Source: Desulfosporosinus cupriresistens (GTDB lineage: Bacteria > Bacillota > Desulfitobacteriia > Desulfitobacteriales > Desulfitobacteriaceae). Taken from it: a stretch of DNA of 64,000 nucleotides. Position numbers and translations under genes: made by a program. This document shows positions 38,291 through 48,335 of this stretch, in pieces; position 1 is the first letter of the stretch, and the number at the start of each line of letters is the position of its first letter. The DNA is taken from positions 1 through 64,000 of the forward strand of contig NZ_MASS01000004.1 of assembly GCF_001707885.1 (NCBI RefSeq), read 5' to 3'. The notes beneath the pieces were generated by a model that searched no databases, was not told the origin of the DNA, and worked only from the letters and a program-made list of their open reading frames with translations.

Positions 38291-39145
38291 TTACGCCTTC
38301 CCGTTGCTGCCGAAGACTCGGATTTTCTCGCGGATTATTGCAGTTGCAGCTTCGCGAGCAGGACCCAGCATTTTGCGAGGGTCAATTTCTTTGAGATTCT
38401 CCTCGAGCACAAGGCGTGCAGCCTTTACAAAGGCTTCACGAATATTCGTGTCAATGTTAACTTTACATACACCTCTTGAAATCGCCTCTCGAAGTGCTTC
38501 ATCCGGCACTCCGGAAGATCCATGCAAAACGATCGGCGTTGAAACGCGTTCGCGAATTTGTGTTAATCGTTCAAAATCAAGTTTGGGAACCCCCTTATAT
38601 TGACCATGAGCAGTCCCAATGGCAATCGCTAACGCATCCACCTGTGTCGCTTGAACAAAGTGCTCCGCCTCAGCAGGATCTGTAAACAGTGCCTCTCGTT
38701 CGCTAACGGTGATATCATCCTCAGTCCCACCGATTTTACCCAATTCCGCTTCAACTGAAACACCTAGAGGGCGTACCGCTTCAATCACTTTGTTGGTTAA
38801 CGCAATATTGTCTTCCAACGGGTGTTTGGAACCGTCTATCATCACGGAAGAGAATCCGTTACGCACACACTGCATGACTTGAGCAAAACTTGTTCCATGA
38901 TCGAGATGCAAGGCAATAGGAACGCTTGATTTTTCGGCAGCTATCTTCGTCAAGGTTGTTATGTACTCAATTCCTGCATATTTTATCGCACCTTGACTGG
39001 CCTGAATAATAACTGGAGCATTTTCGGCCTCTGCCGCGGCTACAATCGCTTGGACGATCTCCATATTATTACAATTAAAGGCTCCTACTGCATAATGTTC
39101 TTTTTGCGCTTTTGCTAATAACTCATTCATCGAAACTAACGCCAT
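38291..39145 (-). CDS. fba: Fructose-bisphosphate aldolase class II
   Basis: Zinc aldolase of glycolysis and gluconeogenesis. Seen: YAVGAFNCNNMEIVQA, zinc ligands in HLDHGTSF and HGQYKG, VEAELGKIGGTEDD, and HGSSGVPDEALREAI. 284 aa. CGAGGAGGA before the ATG. It overlaps the upstream Cys-rich gene by 10 nt. Confidence 0.96.
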   Translation of the reverse strand: MALVSMNELLAKAQKEHYAVGAFNCNNMEIVQAIVAAAEAENAPVIIQASQGAIKYAGIEYITTLTKIAAEKSSVPIALHLDHGTSFAQVMQCVRNGFSSVMIDGSKHPLEDNIALTNKVIEAVRPLGVSVEAELGKIGGTEDDITVSEREALFTDPAEAEHFVQATQVDALAIAIGTAHGQYKGVPKLDFERLTQIRERVSTPIVLHGSSGVPDEALREAISRGVCKVNIDTNIREAFVKAARLVLEENLKEIDPRKMLGPAREAATAIIREKIRVFGSNGKA

Positions 39146-39822
39146 TTTTTTTCCTCCTCGTTCGTCTTTGAAAGGTGCTGGCCCCGCAACGGACTATTGA
39201 TGAGCCAAGTCTTATTCTCTTCCAGATACATCGAATTTATCCCTTCAATTTGACAAACATTATCCGAACTGTCCGCATAAATAACTCCCATAGCTTCACA
39301 GCATTCACAATACAGTTCGATGCGATCCGGCAATAACTCAAAGGATAACTGATGGTTTCCACAAGCACACCCTAAATCTCCTTGCTTAGCCAGACAATGA
39401 AGATGATCTAAAATCCGAAGCATGACCTCAGGGTTTTCGAACTCTTCCTCGTAACCCAATTCTACCGCCAATTCCCCAATGGATTTTTCACGTTCATGAC
39501 AAGCCTGAGTGACTTTCTGTTTAGGCCCAATATATCCAACCGAAGCTTCCACCGCCGGACAAACAAGTGGCAAAGCCTCTTTGCCCCAAATGGCATGGCG
39601 ATTTAATCTTAAATAATGGGTATCCCCACAGTAAGCGCATGCATAAGTGATGTTAAACTGCTGACGGTTTCGACTAGTTACTGACATAAGTTCAAGGCCG
39701 CAACCACAAAGCAGTTTCTTGCGTTCTCGCTGAGAAAATGCAAAGAGAGAGAGGGCATGAAATTCTAGTTCTCCGCATTGAGAACACTGAATGGCAATCG
39801 TTGTGTTTGTCGTTAGAATCAT
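39136..39822 (-). CDS. Cys-rich zinc-ribbon-like protein of unknown function
   Basis: Not recognised beyond its metal-binding look. About 228 aa with CSQCGE and CGCG near the N-terminus, CAYCGD in the middle, then a helical segment with DHLHCLAKQG, CACGNH and CECCE. These pairs suggest two or three zinc ribbons. ATG 39822 is preceded by AGGTGG at 5 nt; a GTG three codons upstream is less likely. It overlaps fba by 10 nt, so the two are coupled. A sensor or scaffold role for carbon metabolism or sporulation would be speculation. Confidence 0.7.
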   Translation of the reverse strand: MILTTNTTIAIQCSQCGELEFHALSLFAFSQRERKKLLCGCGLELMSVTSRNRQQFNITYACAYCGDTHYLRLNRHAIWGKEALPLVCPAVEASVGYIGPKQKVTQACHEREKSIGELAVELGYEEEFENPEVMLRILDHLHCLAKQGDLGCACGNHQLSFELLPDRIELYCECCEAMGVIYADSSDNVCQIEGINSMYLEENKTWLINSPLRGQHLSKTNEEEKKWR

Positions 39823-40033
39823 AATTCCCACCTCTTCCTACAGCATATACTTCGTCATACAAGAAGATTTTCCTGCCTTTCGACCAACAAAAAGAATATC
39901 GTGTTCGGCGGCTGATAACTGCAGTAACATCTAACAGTCCGTTCTTGTCCATGGAAAACGTCAAAAAAAGCTGGCATTTATGTACTGGTCGTCTAACTTG
40001 AAAACAAATGTATTTTCTAAACTATTAAAAAAC

Positions 40034-40396
40034 TTATGTAGTCGTTAATATCTCCTTCACCCGTTCTCTCAACTCAAATAAATCAAAAGGTTTACCCATG
40101 TAATGGAGAATCCCAAGATCTTTGGCTTGCTCCATATTCTGAGTATCACCGTAGGCGGTCATCATAATCACGCCGACTCGCCGATCTAAGGCACGAATTT
40201 GCCCTAATGTTTCTAAACCATTCATTCCAGGCATTTTCATGTCCATCAATATAAGATCTGGCTCAAACGTTTCCAGTAACTGAAGAGCTTCTGCCCCATT
40301 CGCAGCCATTTCAACCTCATGGTGATCCTCCCTGAAGGTCTCGAAGAGCAGGCGACGCACTCCAAGTTGATCATCTACTACAAGTATTTTAGCCAT
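40034..40396 (-). CDS. spo0F: Sporulation phosphorelay response regulator Spo0F
   Basis: Single receiver domain that passes phosphate from sensor kinases to Spo0B in Bacillus. Seen: ILVVDDQLGVRRLL (acidic pair DD), phosphoacceptor Asp in LILMDMKMPGMNG, Thr in VIMMTAYG and Lys in MGKPFDLFEL. 120 aa with no output domain. Position pyrG ... spo0F-fba matches B. subtilis, supporting the name. No Spo0B-type gene is in the window, and many clostridia lack one, so the phosphorelay role is uncertain. Confidence 0.85.
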   Translation of the reverse strand: MAKILVVDDQLGVRRLLFETFREDHHEVEMAANGAEALQLLETFEPDLILMDMKMPGMNGLETLGQIRALDRRVGVIMMTAYGDTQNMEQAKDLGILHYMGKPFDLFELRERVKEILTTT

Positions 40397-40460
40397 TCCC
40401 TACATCCCTTTCCCTCAAGTTTCTCCTTGTCCTACTATCAGAAAGTATAAACTTAGGTTA

Positions 40461-40560
40461 TATACTGCAAGTAGGACTAATCCGTGCGAAGACAGTGCCT
40501 TCGTCTAAGCATAAGTGCAACTAAGGCGGCCGCCTCGCCAAGGCTTGGCGCCAGCTAAGT
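40461..40560. repeat. Dispersed repeat element (copy 1) between alr and spo0F
   Basis: 40461-40503 resembles 43347-43387: both contain CTGCAAG, then CTAAT, then CGTGCGAAGACAGTG and CTTCG, with about six differences in 41-43 nt. 40513-40555 resembles 45391-45424, sharing GCCGCCT, GGCTTGGC and AAGTTT. The element is G+C-rich against A/T-rich flanks. Confidence 0.5.
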
Positions 40561-40565
40561 TTTCT

Positions 40566-41768
40566 TTATTGCAGTGAATATTCTGTATAAGCTGGTAAAA
40601 CTCCTTCTTTCATAACCCGATCTGACAACATTTGTCCACCTTGTCTATATCTCCTTGGAATCCGAGGATTTGCCACAGTCCGCCGCAAAGGAATCTGAAC
40701 CTCATCCCCTAACGCACAATCCTGCATTCCCACCTCAATTACTGTAAGCTGCATACCAATTTTTCCAGCGACATGAACTCTCCGCCCTTTCAGTTCTACC
40801 TGTTCTTGCCCAAGGAAAAAACCAAACAAAGCTAAAAAGTTTTTAACCACAATTTTTAAAAAATCAAACCATCCTTGAGGGATGAAATGCGGGGTTATGC
40901 CAAACCCATCCGCATACCCCACAGGAATCACTGCTAGTTGAGTTGCAGCCTTCGTGCGATAAATACTTTGATAACCTACATGGGTCCCTTTCGGGACTTT
41001 GCGCAGGTGAACAATCTGACTTTTAGCAACCCAAGGGTCGCTTAACGTTAATTTCGAACTAAAACCAGGCCCTGGATAATGCCCAATCAGTAATGTCCCA
41101 ATACGCACAAAATCATGATGCCATTCGGGATAATCGAGAAAAGTAGCACTATTGCAGACATGTTTCCAAGTCGGATAAATCCTTAGCTCTTCAAGACGGG
41201 CCGTAAAAGTCTGGAAACGTTCATATTGCCCTAGAGAATACTGCCTATCTCTTTGAGCCGCACGAGCAAAATGAGTATAAACTCCCGCCACATGGATATG
41301 GGGAGCTTTTAGCAAAGCCGTAGAAAGTTCCTCCGCCTCGGGAAGTTGGAACCCGGTTCGTCCCATGCCAGTTTCTAATTTGAGATGCACCTGAACCTGC
41401 TGAAAAGCTTCCTGTTCAATCTCCGAACAAACCACATTCAATTTCTCAATTGAGGACAGTTCTGAAAGTGTCAGCTGTAACTGCGCATTGATAGCCCTAA
41501 GCCATTCTTCTTGCGAAGTAGGCCCTAAAACTAAAATAATACCCTCGATTCCATGCTCTCGTAAAATCAGACCTTCTTCGAGCCTTGTAACTGCAAACGC
41601 CTCACACCCAGCTCTCTCCAAAGCACGTGCAACCTCAATTGCACCCAATCCATAGGCATCTGCTTTCACCACCGCCATACATCGGGCCCCAGGACGAAGG
41701 AGCTTTACAACTTCTTCGTAATTTCTAACGACCGCATCCAGGTCGACTTCAATCCACGTTCCAGTCAT
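40566..41768 (-). CDS. alr: Alanine racemase, variant with hydrophobic insertion
   Basis: PLP enzyme making D-alanine for peptidoglycan. Seen: PLP Lys in VVKADAYGLGA, HLKLETGMGRTGF, GYQSIYR with the second catalytic Tyr, and VGYADGFGITP. After the last motif there is an insertion of about 30 mostly hydrophobic residues (WFDFLKIVVKNFLALFGFF) and the usual C-M-D-Q is GMQL, losing the conserved Cys and Asp. ATG 41768 has GGAGGGG upstream; about 400 aa. Four nt after the FemAB-like gene. Substrate may be alanine or another amino acid. Confidence 0.85.
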   Translation of the reverse strand: MTGTWIEVDLDAVVRNYEEVVKLLRPGARCMAVVKADAYGLGAIEVARALERAGCEAFAVTRLEEGLILREHGIEGIILVLGPTSQEEWLRAINAQLQLTLSELSSIEKLNVVCSEIEQEAFQQVQVHLKLETGMGRTGFQLPEAEELSTALLKAPHIHVAGVYTHFARAAQRDRQYSLGQYERFQTFTARLEELRIYPTWKHVCNSATFLDYPEWHHDFVRIGTLLIGHYPGPGFSSKLTLSDPWVAKSQIVHLRKVPKGTHVGYQSIYRTKAATQLAVIPVGYADGFGITPHFIPQGWFDFLKIVVKNFLALFGFFLGQEQVELKGRRVHVAGKIGMQLTVIEVGMQDCALGDEVQIPLRRTVANPRIPRRYRQGGQMLSDRVMKEGVLPAYTEYSLQ

Positions 41769-41772
41769 AGGC

Positions 41773-42855
41773 TTATCCCCTCCGAGCTCGCCGCAACTTA
41801 CCAATAATCCCCTTTACAGCCTCTGAATAGATTGGTTCCAAGTGGTTCCAAAGAAAATAGATTATTGGGCGATACACTAGGTCCCACTCTCCAATAAATT
41901 CTGTATAATCTCCGTTAAACCCTTTCTTAAACCGATAAAGCCCATAAAGCGGGTTATCCTCCGTCAAATGTCCAGGAACCCCCCGGAAGTCATAGAGAGT
42001 ACAATCCAACGACTTTGCCCAACGAATCATTTCCCACTGAATTAAGTAATTGGGCATAACATTCCGATGAGCGTTCGATGAAGCACCATAGATATACCAG
42101 GCTTTATCTCCAATGACAAATGCTAAGGTTCCAGATATGATTTTCCCTTCATATTCAGCAATAAATAATTCTCCCAAACCTACCGGCACCAAGGAATCAT
42201 AAAGATCTTCAAAATAGGAATAAGCTCTCACCAAGAAGCGATCGCGTTCTGTCGTTTCTTTTAAAACCCGGTAAAATTCCGGTAAATCTTCACGCGTTCC
42301 TCGCCGGATCTGAACCCCTTTCTTCTGGGCAAGACGAATATTGTAACGAGTTTTCTGCTGCATATTGGTCAGCAAGGTCGACTCATCCGGCGAAATATCT
42401 AAACGAAACACATACTTAGGCTGAACCCCTTCAAAGCCCTTGCCACTCTCAGCAGAGCTGAATCCTCTAGAAACAAAAAACCGTTCCACTTCTTTTTCCG
42501 AAGACGGCACATCCGGATCAATCTTTAGGAAAATGGCCCCTCGGGCTTTCGCCAACTTGCGAATCTCCGCCAACACCAAATCTGCCAGCTCAACATTCTT
42601 CCAATCCACAATCGGCCCGCGAGAAGCATAGAAAATAGGTATCCCCACAACCGGAATTTTACGTTCCAGAATAGAAGCCACCGCTACAATTTCACCGTTT
42701 TCTTCAACAATCAACCGCCAAGGCGCCCATCCAGTCCGGCTCTTAATCTCTCCCCACTCCCAAGACTGGAGCACATGCCCTTTTGAATCCTTAGCCAAAA
42801 AAGCATTATAGCGTTCATGTTCACCTTTATCGATCCACCTGGCTACATAGGCCAT
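41773..42855 (-). CDS. FemAB-like peptidoglycan bridge aminoacyltransferase
   Basis: GNAT-fold transferase of the FemAB/FemX type, which adds amino acids from aminoacyl-tRNA to lipid II or the stem peptide. Seen: LQSWEWGEIKSRTGW, PIFYASRGPIVDW, QKTRYNIRLAQKKGV, and the C-terminal WEMIRWAKSLDCTLYDFRGVPG typical of the family. About 360 aa. ATG 42855 is chosen; a TTG three codons upstream is possible. Followed after 4 nt by the racemase gene, so both may serve wall cross-bridges. The amino acid added is unknown. Confidence 0.85.
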   Translation of the reverse strand: MAYVARWIDKGEHERYNAFLAKDSKGHVLQSWEWGEIKSRTGWAPWRLIVEENGEIVAVASILERKIPVVGIPIFYASRGPIVDWKNVELADLVLAEIRKLAKARGAIFLKIDPDVPSSEKEVERFFVSRGFSSAESGKGFEGVQPKYVFRLDISPDESTLLTNMQQKTRYNIRLAQKKGVQIRRGTREDLPEFYRVLKETTERDRFLVRAYSYFEDLYDSLVPVGLGELFIAEYEGKIISGTLAFVIGDKAWYIYGASSNAHRNVMPNYLIQWEMIRWAKSLDCTLYDFRGVPGHLTEDNPLYGLYRFKKGFNGDYTEFIGEWDLVYRPIIYFLWNHLEPIYSEAVKGIIGKLRRARRG

Positions 42856-43010
42856 CCGGTTCAATCCCCTTTCCCCTTGCCATTCTTTCCATGGTTACAC
42901 TCGTCTAATCAATAACTAATGATATAACATAAGAGTTCGTGCTATAACCCTTAATCCTAGGTTTAGCAGAACTCTCCTAAGTCAACCTATACGTCGAGGA
43001 TCGTGCCATC

Positions 43011-43139
43011 GAACATTCCCCCGTTCCAAGCCCCTGAGTCGCATTTGTGACATGAGTGCGACGCCTTTATGTAAGCAGAATAACAACACCATTGAAAACG
43101 AACCCAAAGGCAAGACGGTGCACATGAAATGTGCCGTCT
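43011..43139. repeat. Tandem unit A upstream of the FemAB-like gene
   Basis: Shares with unit B (43192-43319) the order AACATTCCCC, CCAAG, ACATGAG, GTAAGCAG, and a closing hairpin. Here the hairpin is AGACGG-T-GCACAT with ATGTGCCGTCT. The sequence between the shared blocks has diverged. Which strand is functional is unknown. Confidence 0.6.
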
Positions 43140-43191
43140 CCTAAACACTGGTCACCCAAAACGAATCGTCAACAATCTTCAAAGCAAGACT

Positions 43192-43319
43192 AAACATTCC
43201 CCGTCCCAAGCTCAAGACGTTGCATAACATGAGCGCTAGGTTTACGTAAGCAGCCTAGCAAACTTCCGTTCAAGCGACCAACCCCAGACACGGGGCAGCG
43301 CACATGGACGTGCGCTGCC
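43192..43319. repeat. Tandem unit B upstream of the FemAB-like gene
   Basis: Starts 181 nt after unit A, with the same block order. Its closing hairpin is a perfect GGCAGCGCAC with GTGCGCTGCC around ATGGAC; a second stem is GCTAGG/CCTAGC on the minus strand. The hairpins keep position but not sequence, which suggests that structure is kept. Confidence 0.6.
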
Positions 43320-43346
43320 GCCAATGCGCCAAGGTCCCTTCTCGCC

Positions 43347-43387
43347 ATCCTGCAAGAAGGCTAATACGTGCGAAGACAGTGTCTTCG
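43347..43387. repeat. Dispersed repeat element (copy 2) downstream of pyrG
   Basis: Matches 40461-40503 with about six differences. It contains the palindrome CGAAGACAGTGTCTTCG. Confidence 0.55.
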
Positions 43388-43558
43388 AGCCAGCGGATGG
43401 CGCTTTTGGCACGATAGTCTCCAGTGGAGATTATCGCCGTAGGCGGTTCTTTAAAAGAATACTATCGCCGAAGGATGAACCCCGCTCCCCAAAGCCAGGA
43501 GCTTGAACGGTTAGTTTGCTCTGCGTCGTAAGACCAAGCGCTGTAACATACAAGTCCC

Positions 43559-45169
<1,611 letters not shown>

Positions 45170-45254
45170 TCAGACCTTAAATGTATACCGAACGAGTTCT
45201 TCTATTCTCAAGCAGGAGATAGTTATCAGGATTACCCTCTGCAAAAAAACACGT

Positions 45255-45291
45255 AAATAAAGCTAGTCCGCGAGCCGCACTAGCTTTATTT
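45255..45291 (-). terminator. Intrinsic terminator in the pyrG leader
   Basis: AAATAAAGCTAGT (45255-45267) pairs perfectly with ACTAGCTTTATTT (45279-45291). The minus-strand transcript then reads ACGTGTTTTTTT. It lies downstream of the promoter at 45441-45469 and about 100 nt upstream of pyrG, so it can act as an attenuator, or as the terminator of rpoE. Confidence 0.85.
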
Positions 45292-45390
45292 TCTCAATCA
45301 GTAAGACTATGTTTTGGGTGGTGTTCTAACCTCGCCTCGCACGTCCTGTCCGAGTCATGACCAGCGTATACGTACGATGAAGACTTGTAC

Positions 45391-45424
45391 CGCCGCCTGA
45401 CGGCTTGGCACAAGCCAAGTTTCT
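45391..45424. repeat. Dispersed repeat element (copy 3) in the pyrG leader
   Basis: Contains GCCGCCT, GGCTTGGC and AAGCCAAGTTTCT, resembling 40513-40555. It forms a small CTTGGC/GCCAAG hairpin near the expected 5' end of the pyrG transcript. Confidence 0.45.
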
Positions 45425-45440
45425 CAATCCCACTTGATCT

Positions 45441-45469
45441 ATTTTAGCCACACTTCTAAAAGATGTCAA
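45441..45469 (-). promoter_or_regulatory. Strong sigma-A promoter of pyrG
   Basis: Minus-strand TTGACA (45464-45469), exactly 17 nt, then TAAAAT (45441-45446): one base from full consensus. It lies just after the rpoE stop and would start a transcript near 45433, giving a leader of about 280 nt. Confidence 0.7.
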
Positions 45470-45484
45470 GCCAAAGGAATTCTT

Positions 45485-45892
45485 TTACCATTTTTCTCCG
45501 CGTCTACCCTCATCCGTTTCGTCAAAAACTTCGTCTGTTTCCGAAGCATCGTCATCTAAGGCGTCGTCATCTAATTCTTCTAAATCTGACTTGTCGTCTT
45601 CATCAGAAGATGCTTTATTCATTAAACTTATAGACGTCATTCGCTTGGGGATTTTCGACGAGTCCCAAACCTTCAGACCCCATTCACCTCGTCCAAGAAA
45701 CGTAAATCGTGTATCTAGATTGATCTGAGTAAGCGCCGCTGCAATCCGTATAGCCTCCTGAGAAATTCCTAAGCGCCTTAATACTTCCTCGATTAAGTTA
45801 TGATAATGCATGGGGTTACCCTGAGCTTTCAAAACCTCATAAGCTATATCTGCTTCCGTTGGCTTGTCTTTTTTGCTTAAAGAGTGGGTCAA
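45485..45892 (-). CDS. rpoE: RNA polymerase delta subunit
   Basis: Delta factor of Gram-positive RNA polymerase; speeds recycling and affects initiation. Seen: N-terminal HARE-HTH domain with ADIAYEVLKAQGNPMHYHNLIEEV and FTFLGRGEWGLKVW, then an acidic tail (DLEELDDDALDDDASETDEVFDE). About 135 aa. TTG 45892 follows GGTGG at 5 nt; the open frame extends 11 codons upstream without support. Sits between argS and pyrG. Confidence 0.87.
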   Translation of the reverse strand: MTHSLSKKDKPTEADIAYEVLKAQGNPMHYHNLIEEVLRRLGISQEAIRIAAALTQINLDTRFTFLGRGEWGLKVWDSSKIPKRMTSISLMNKASSDEDDKSDLEELDDDALDDDASETDEVFDETDEGRRGEKW

Positions 45893-45997
45893 AATTCCAC
45901 CGCCCTTCGTCGTTTTGAATACCAATATATTCGGCCCACCCCTAAATATTTCCTGCTTGTCGTTAGTTTAAACATAAAATTTAAATTTCCACATTAT

Positions 45998-47680
45998 CTA
46001 CATTTTTTCCGGAGCTGACACTCCTAGTATGCCCAACACATTGCTAATAATTTGTTTCACGGCCCGCACTAAACTCAAACGAGCCTGTCGCAGCCCCTCA
46101 TCGTCAACAAGTACGCGCTGACTGTTATAAAAGGTATGAAAAAGACCTGCTAAATCGAGTACATAACGGGCTAAACGGTGAGGTTCCATGAGACGTGCTG
46201 CCACAGTGATTTCGCTCGGCAAGTCAGCCATTTTCTTGAGCAAATCTCGTTCTTCGGAGCTGTCAAGTCGTTTTAGGTCTTTTTCCAGAGGAAGTGTGTC
46301 GACATTACCAAGCTCCTCGGCTTGCCGCAAAATACTGCACAAACGAGCATGTGCATATTGCACATAATAAACAGGGTTATCCGACGACTGAGCTTTTGCT
46401 AGATCCATGTCAAAATCCACTGTAGAATCTGGATCTCGCAGGTTAAAGAAAAACCGCGCTGCATCTTTTCCAACCTCATCCATCAGTTCACGCAACGTGA
46501 TGTACTGACCAGAACGTTTAGACATTTTCACCACTTCGCCATTTTGGATGAGTCGCACGAGTTGCATCAGAATAATTTGAAGGTTATCCGCTTCATACCC
46601 TAAAGCGGACATCGCTCCTTTCAACCGAGCTACATGTCCATGATGATCGGCACCCCAAATATTGATTACCCGATTGAAGCCACGTTCAAACTTATTGCTA
46701 TGATAGGCGATATCTGCCGCAAAATAGGTTGGTGTTCCATTACTTCGGACCACCACTTCGTCTTTTTCATCTCCAAGCAAAGTGGATTTAAGCCAAAGCG
46801 CACCTTCCTTTTCGTAAATATATCCCTTTTTTTCGAGTTCCTCCATTGTTGAGCGTACGGCCCCTGAATCATGCAGGGTTTGTTCACTAAACCAAACATC
46901 ATATTCAACCCCGAAATCCTGCAAGGTTTCCCGAATATCTCGCATTTTCTCGTCCAAAGCATACCGCACTAAAAACTCACGTCGCAGGCCCTGTTCGACT
47001 GAAAGATATTTGTCACCTACTTTGGCAATAAGGCCTTTTACCGTGTCGACCAAGTCTTCGCCATGATATCCCCCTTCTGGGAAAGGGGCATCTTGACCAA
47101 GTTGTTGTAAATACCTGGCTTCCAGTGACATTGCAAAATTATGAATCTGGTTCCCCGTGTCATTAATATAAAATTCACGGGAGACTTCATACCCTGCTGT
47201 GGAGAGTAACGAAGCAAGGCTGTCGCCAAGTGCTGCTCCACGAGCATTGCCCATGTGTAATAGTCCAGTAGGGTTTGCGCTCACGAACTCAACCTGAATC
47301 TTCTGACCCTTTCCGATATCCACTTGGCCATAGAGTTCTCCAGCTCTAATAACCTCACCTATCACATTCGTCAGCCATAACGGATTTAGGCGGAAGTTAA
47401 TAAAACCTGCCCCCGCAATCTCAGAGGATTCTATCCAAGTCCCGGTTGTGTCTAAGTGTCTAATAAGTATAGGGGCTATCTCCCGGGGCGAACGTTTCGC
47501 TTGTTTGGCTAGCACCATTGCTAGATTTGTTGCCAAATCTCCATGTTGCTTTTCTCTTGGTTCTTCCAATACGAAATTAGGCAATTCTTCAAACTTTAAT
47601 TCTCCTGCCGCTTTTGCAGAATTCACGGCTTCTACCAACTGATTTGTAACTTGTGTTTTTATGTTCTCATAGAGACTCAT
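45998..47680 (-). CDS. argS: Arginyl-tRNA synthetase
   Basis: Class I synthetase charging tRNA-Arg. Seen: N-terminal additional domain, VEFVSANPTGLLHMGNARGAALG (HIGH motif as HMGN), KMSKRSGQYITL (KMSKS), and C-terminal DALR-type anticodon domain with ARLMEPHRLARYVLDLAGLFH. 560 aa. The start overlaps the ywiB stop by 4 nt. No T-box was seen upstream of ywiB. Confidence 0.97.
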   Translation of the reverse strand: MSLYENIKTQVTNQLVEAVNSAKAAGELKFEELPNFVLEEPREKQHGDLATNLAMVLAKQAKRSPREIAPILIRHLDTTGTWIESSEIAGAGFINFRLNPLWLTNVIGEVIRAGELYGQVDIGKGQKIQVEFVSANPTGLLHMGNARGAALGDSLASLLSTAGYEVSREFYINDTGNQIHNFAMSLEARYLQQLGQDAPFPEGGYHGEDLVDTVKGLIAKVGDKYLSVEQGLRREFLVRYALDEKMRDIRETLQDFGVEYDVWFSEQTLHDSGAVRSTMEELEKKGYIYEKEGALWLKSTLLGDEKDEVVVRSNGTPTYFAADIAYHSNKFERGFNRVINIWGADHHGHVARLKGAMSALGYEADNLQIILMQLVRLIQNGEVVKMSKRSGQYITLRELMDEVGKDAARFFFNLRDPDSTVDFDMDLAKAQSSDNPVYYVQYAHARLCSILRQAEELGNVDTLPLEKDLKRLDSSEERDLLKKMADLPSEITVAARLMEPHRLARYVLDLAGLFHTFYNSQRVLVDDEGLRQARLSLVRAVKQIISNVLGILGVSAPEKM

Positions 47681-48114
47681 TGGGGGAGATCCTCCTTTAT
47701 GTTTAGCAACAGCAAATTATAACTGACCAAATTATCATCGATAAAAAGGTCATATTCTAGACTAATACGTCCCCCATGGACTGTCAAGTCACACTCTACT
47801 CGATGGGGCATAACGCTTAGCCAGATTTTCCCATAACAAGTTGTGTAAATACTCCGATTGAGCACTCCCTTTTTAAACTCTTGCGCTAGATCCACTGAGC
47901 CCTTGCGATTTAAGGTGACTACTCCTTCTCTAATGCTTAAATATGTTGTCACACCTTCAAGGCCTGTGCTCTCACATTCAGACTCTTTATATAATACATA
48001 GAAAGCACTGTTACGTTCATAAAACGTTCCTGTAGTGATCAATTCCTGCTGATCCTCATGCCCTTCCGGATACTTCTGTTTTCCGTAGACCTGAATGGTC
48101 GCTTTTTTCTGCAA
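47677..48114 (-). CDS. ywiB: DUF1934 / YwiB family protein
   Basis: Function unknown; a beta-barrel (calycin-like) family. Seen: about eight beta strands, SVMPHRVECDLTVHGGRISLEYDLFIDDNLVSYN-type C-terminus common to YwiB. 145 aa. TTG start with AAAGGAG at 7-8 nt. Placed directly upstream of argS as in B. subtilis, which supports the call. Confidence 0.85.
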   Translation of the reverse strand: MQKKATIQVYGKQKYPEGHEDQQELITTGTFYERNSAFYVLYKESECESTGLEGVTTYLSIREGVVTLNRKGSVDLAQEFKKGVLNRSIYTTCYGKIWLSVMPHRVECDLTVHGGRISLEYDLFIDDNLVSYNLLLLNIKEDLPQ

Positions 48115-48291
48115 TGGTGTGCTCCTTTCTGGAGGGGAGGAAGTCTCTATTTTTCGAACTGGTTGCGAGATGACGTGTTTAAATGGCCTATTCTCGGTAA
48201 CTCTGAAAAAACCCTTTTTTACTCTAAATTAATTTTACCCAATAACTAACTGCCCTTAGTCGTAGTCATGATTAGATGACTGCAGATATTT

Positions 48292-48323
48292 AACAGCGAG
48301 AGGGAAACATCCCTCTCGCTGTT
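48292..48323 (-). terminator. Hairpin downstream of ypeB
   Basis: AACAGCGAGAGGGA (48292-48305) pairs perfectly with TCCCTCTCGCTGTT (48310-48323), loop AACA. No T-run on the minus strand, but it follows the ypeB stop by 13 nt. Confidence 0.6.
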
Positions 48324-48335
48324 GTCCAATTATTT

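Larger units (their letters stand above)
42856..43558. other. 700-nt gene-free interval rich in repeats
   Basis: No credible gene. It holds two diverged tandem ~129-nt units (43011-43139 and 43192-43319), a dispersed repeat (43347-43387) and a segment with two TATCGCCG copies (around 43431 and 43463). A 60-codon plus-strand ORF at 43324-43506 lies inside the repeats and lacks a ribosome site. Confidence 0.6.

Noticed and set aside
43324..43506. 60-codon plus-strand ORF in the pyrG/femAB gap
   Set aside because: It lies wholly within repeat-like sequence, has no ribosome binding site and runs against the neighbouring genes; more likely a chance ORF of a repeat element.
45255..45291. B. subtilis-type pyrG attenuation by G addition
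   Set aside because: The predicted transcript start is not GGGC and the terminator stem has no C-rich strand to pair with added Gs.
48115..48291. T-box leader upstream of ywiB-argS
   Set aside because: No AGGGTGG-type T-box sequence and no terminator/antiterminator pair were found.
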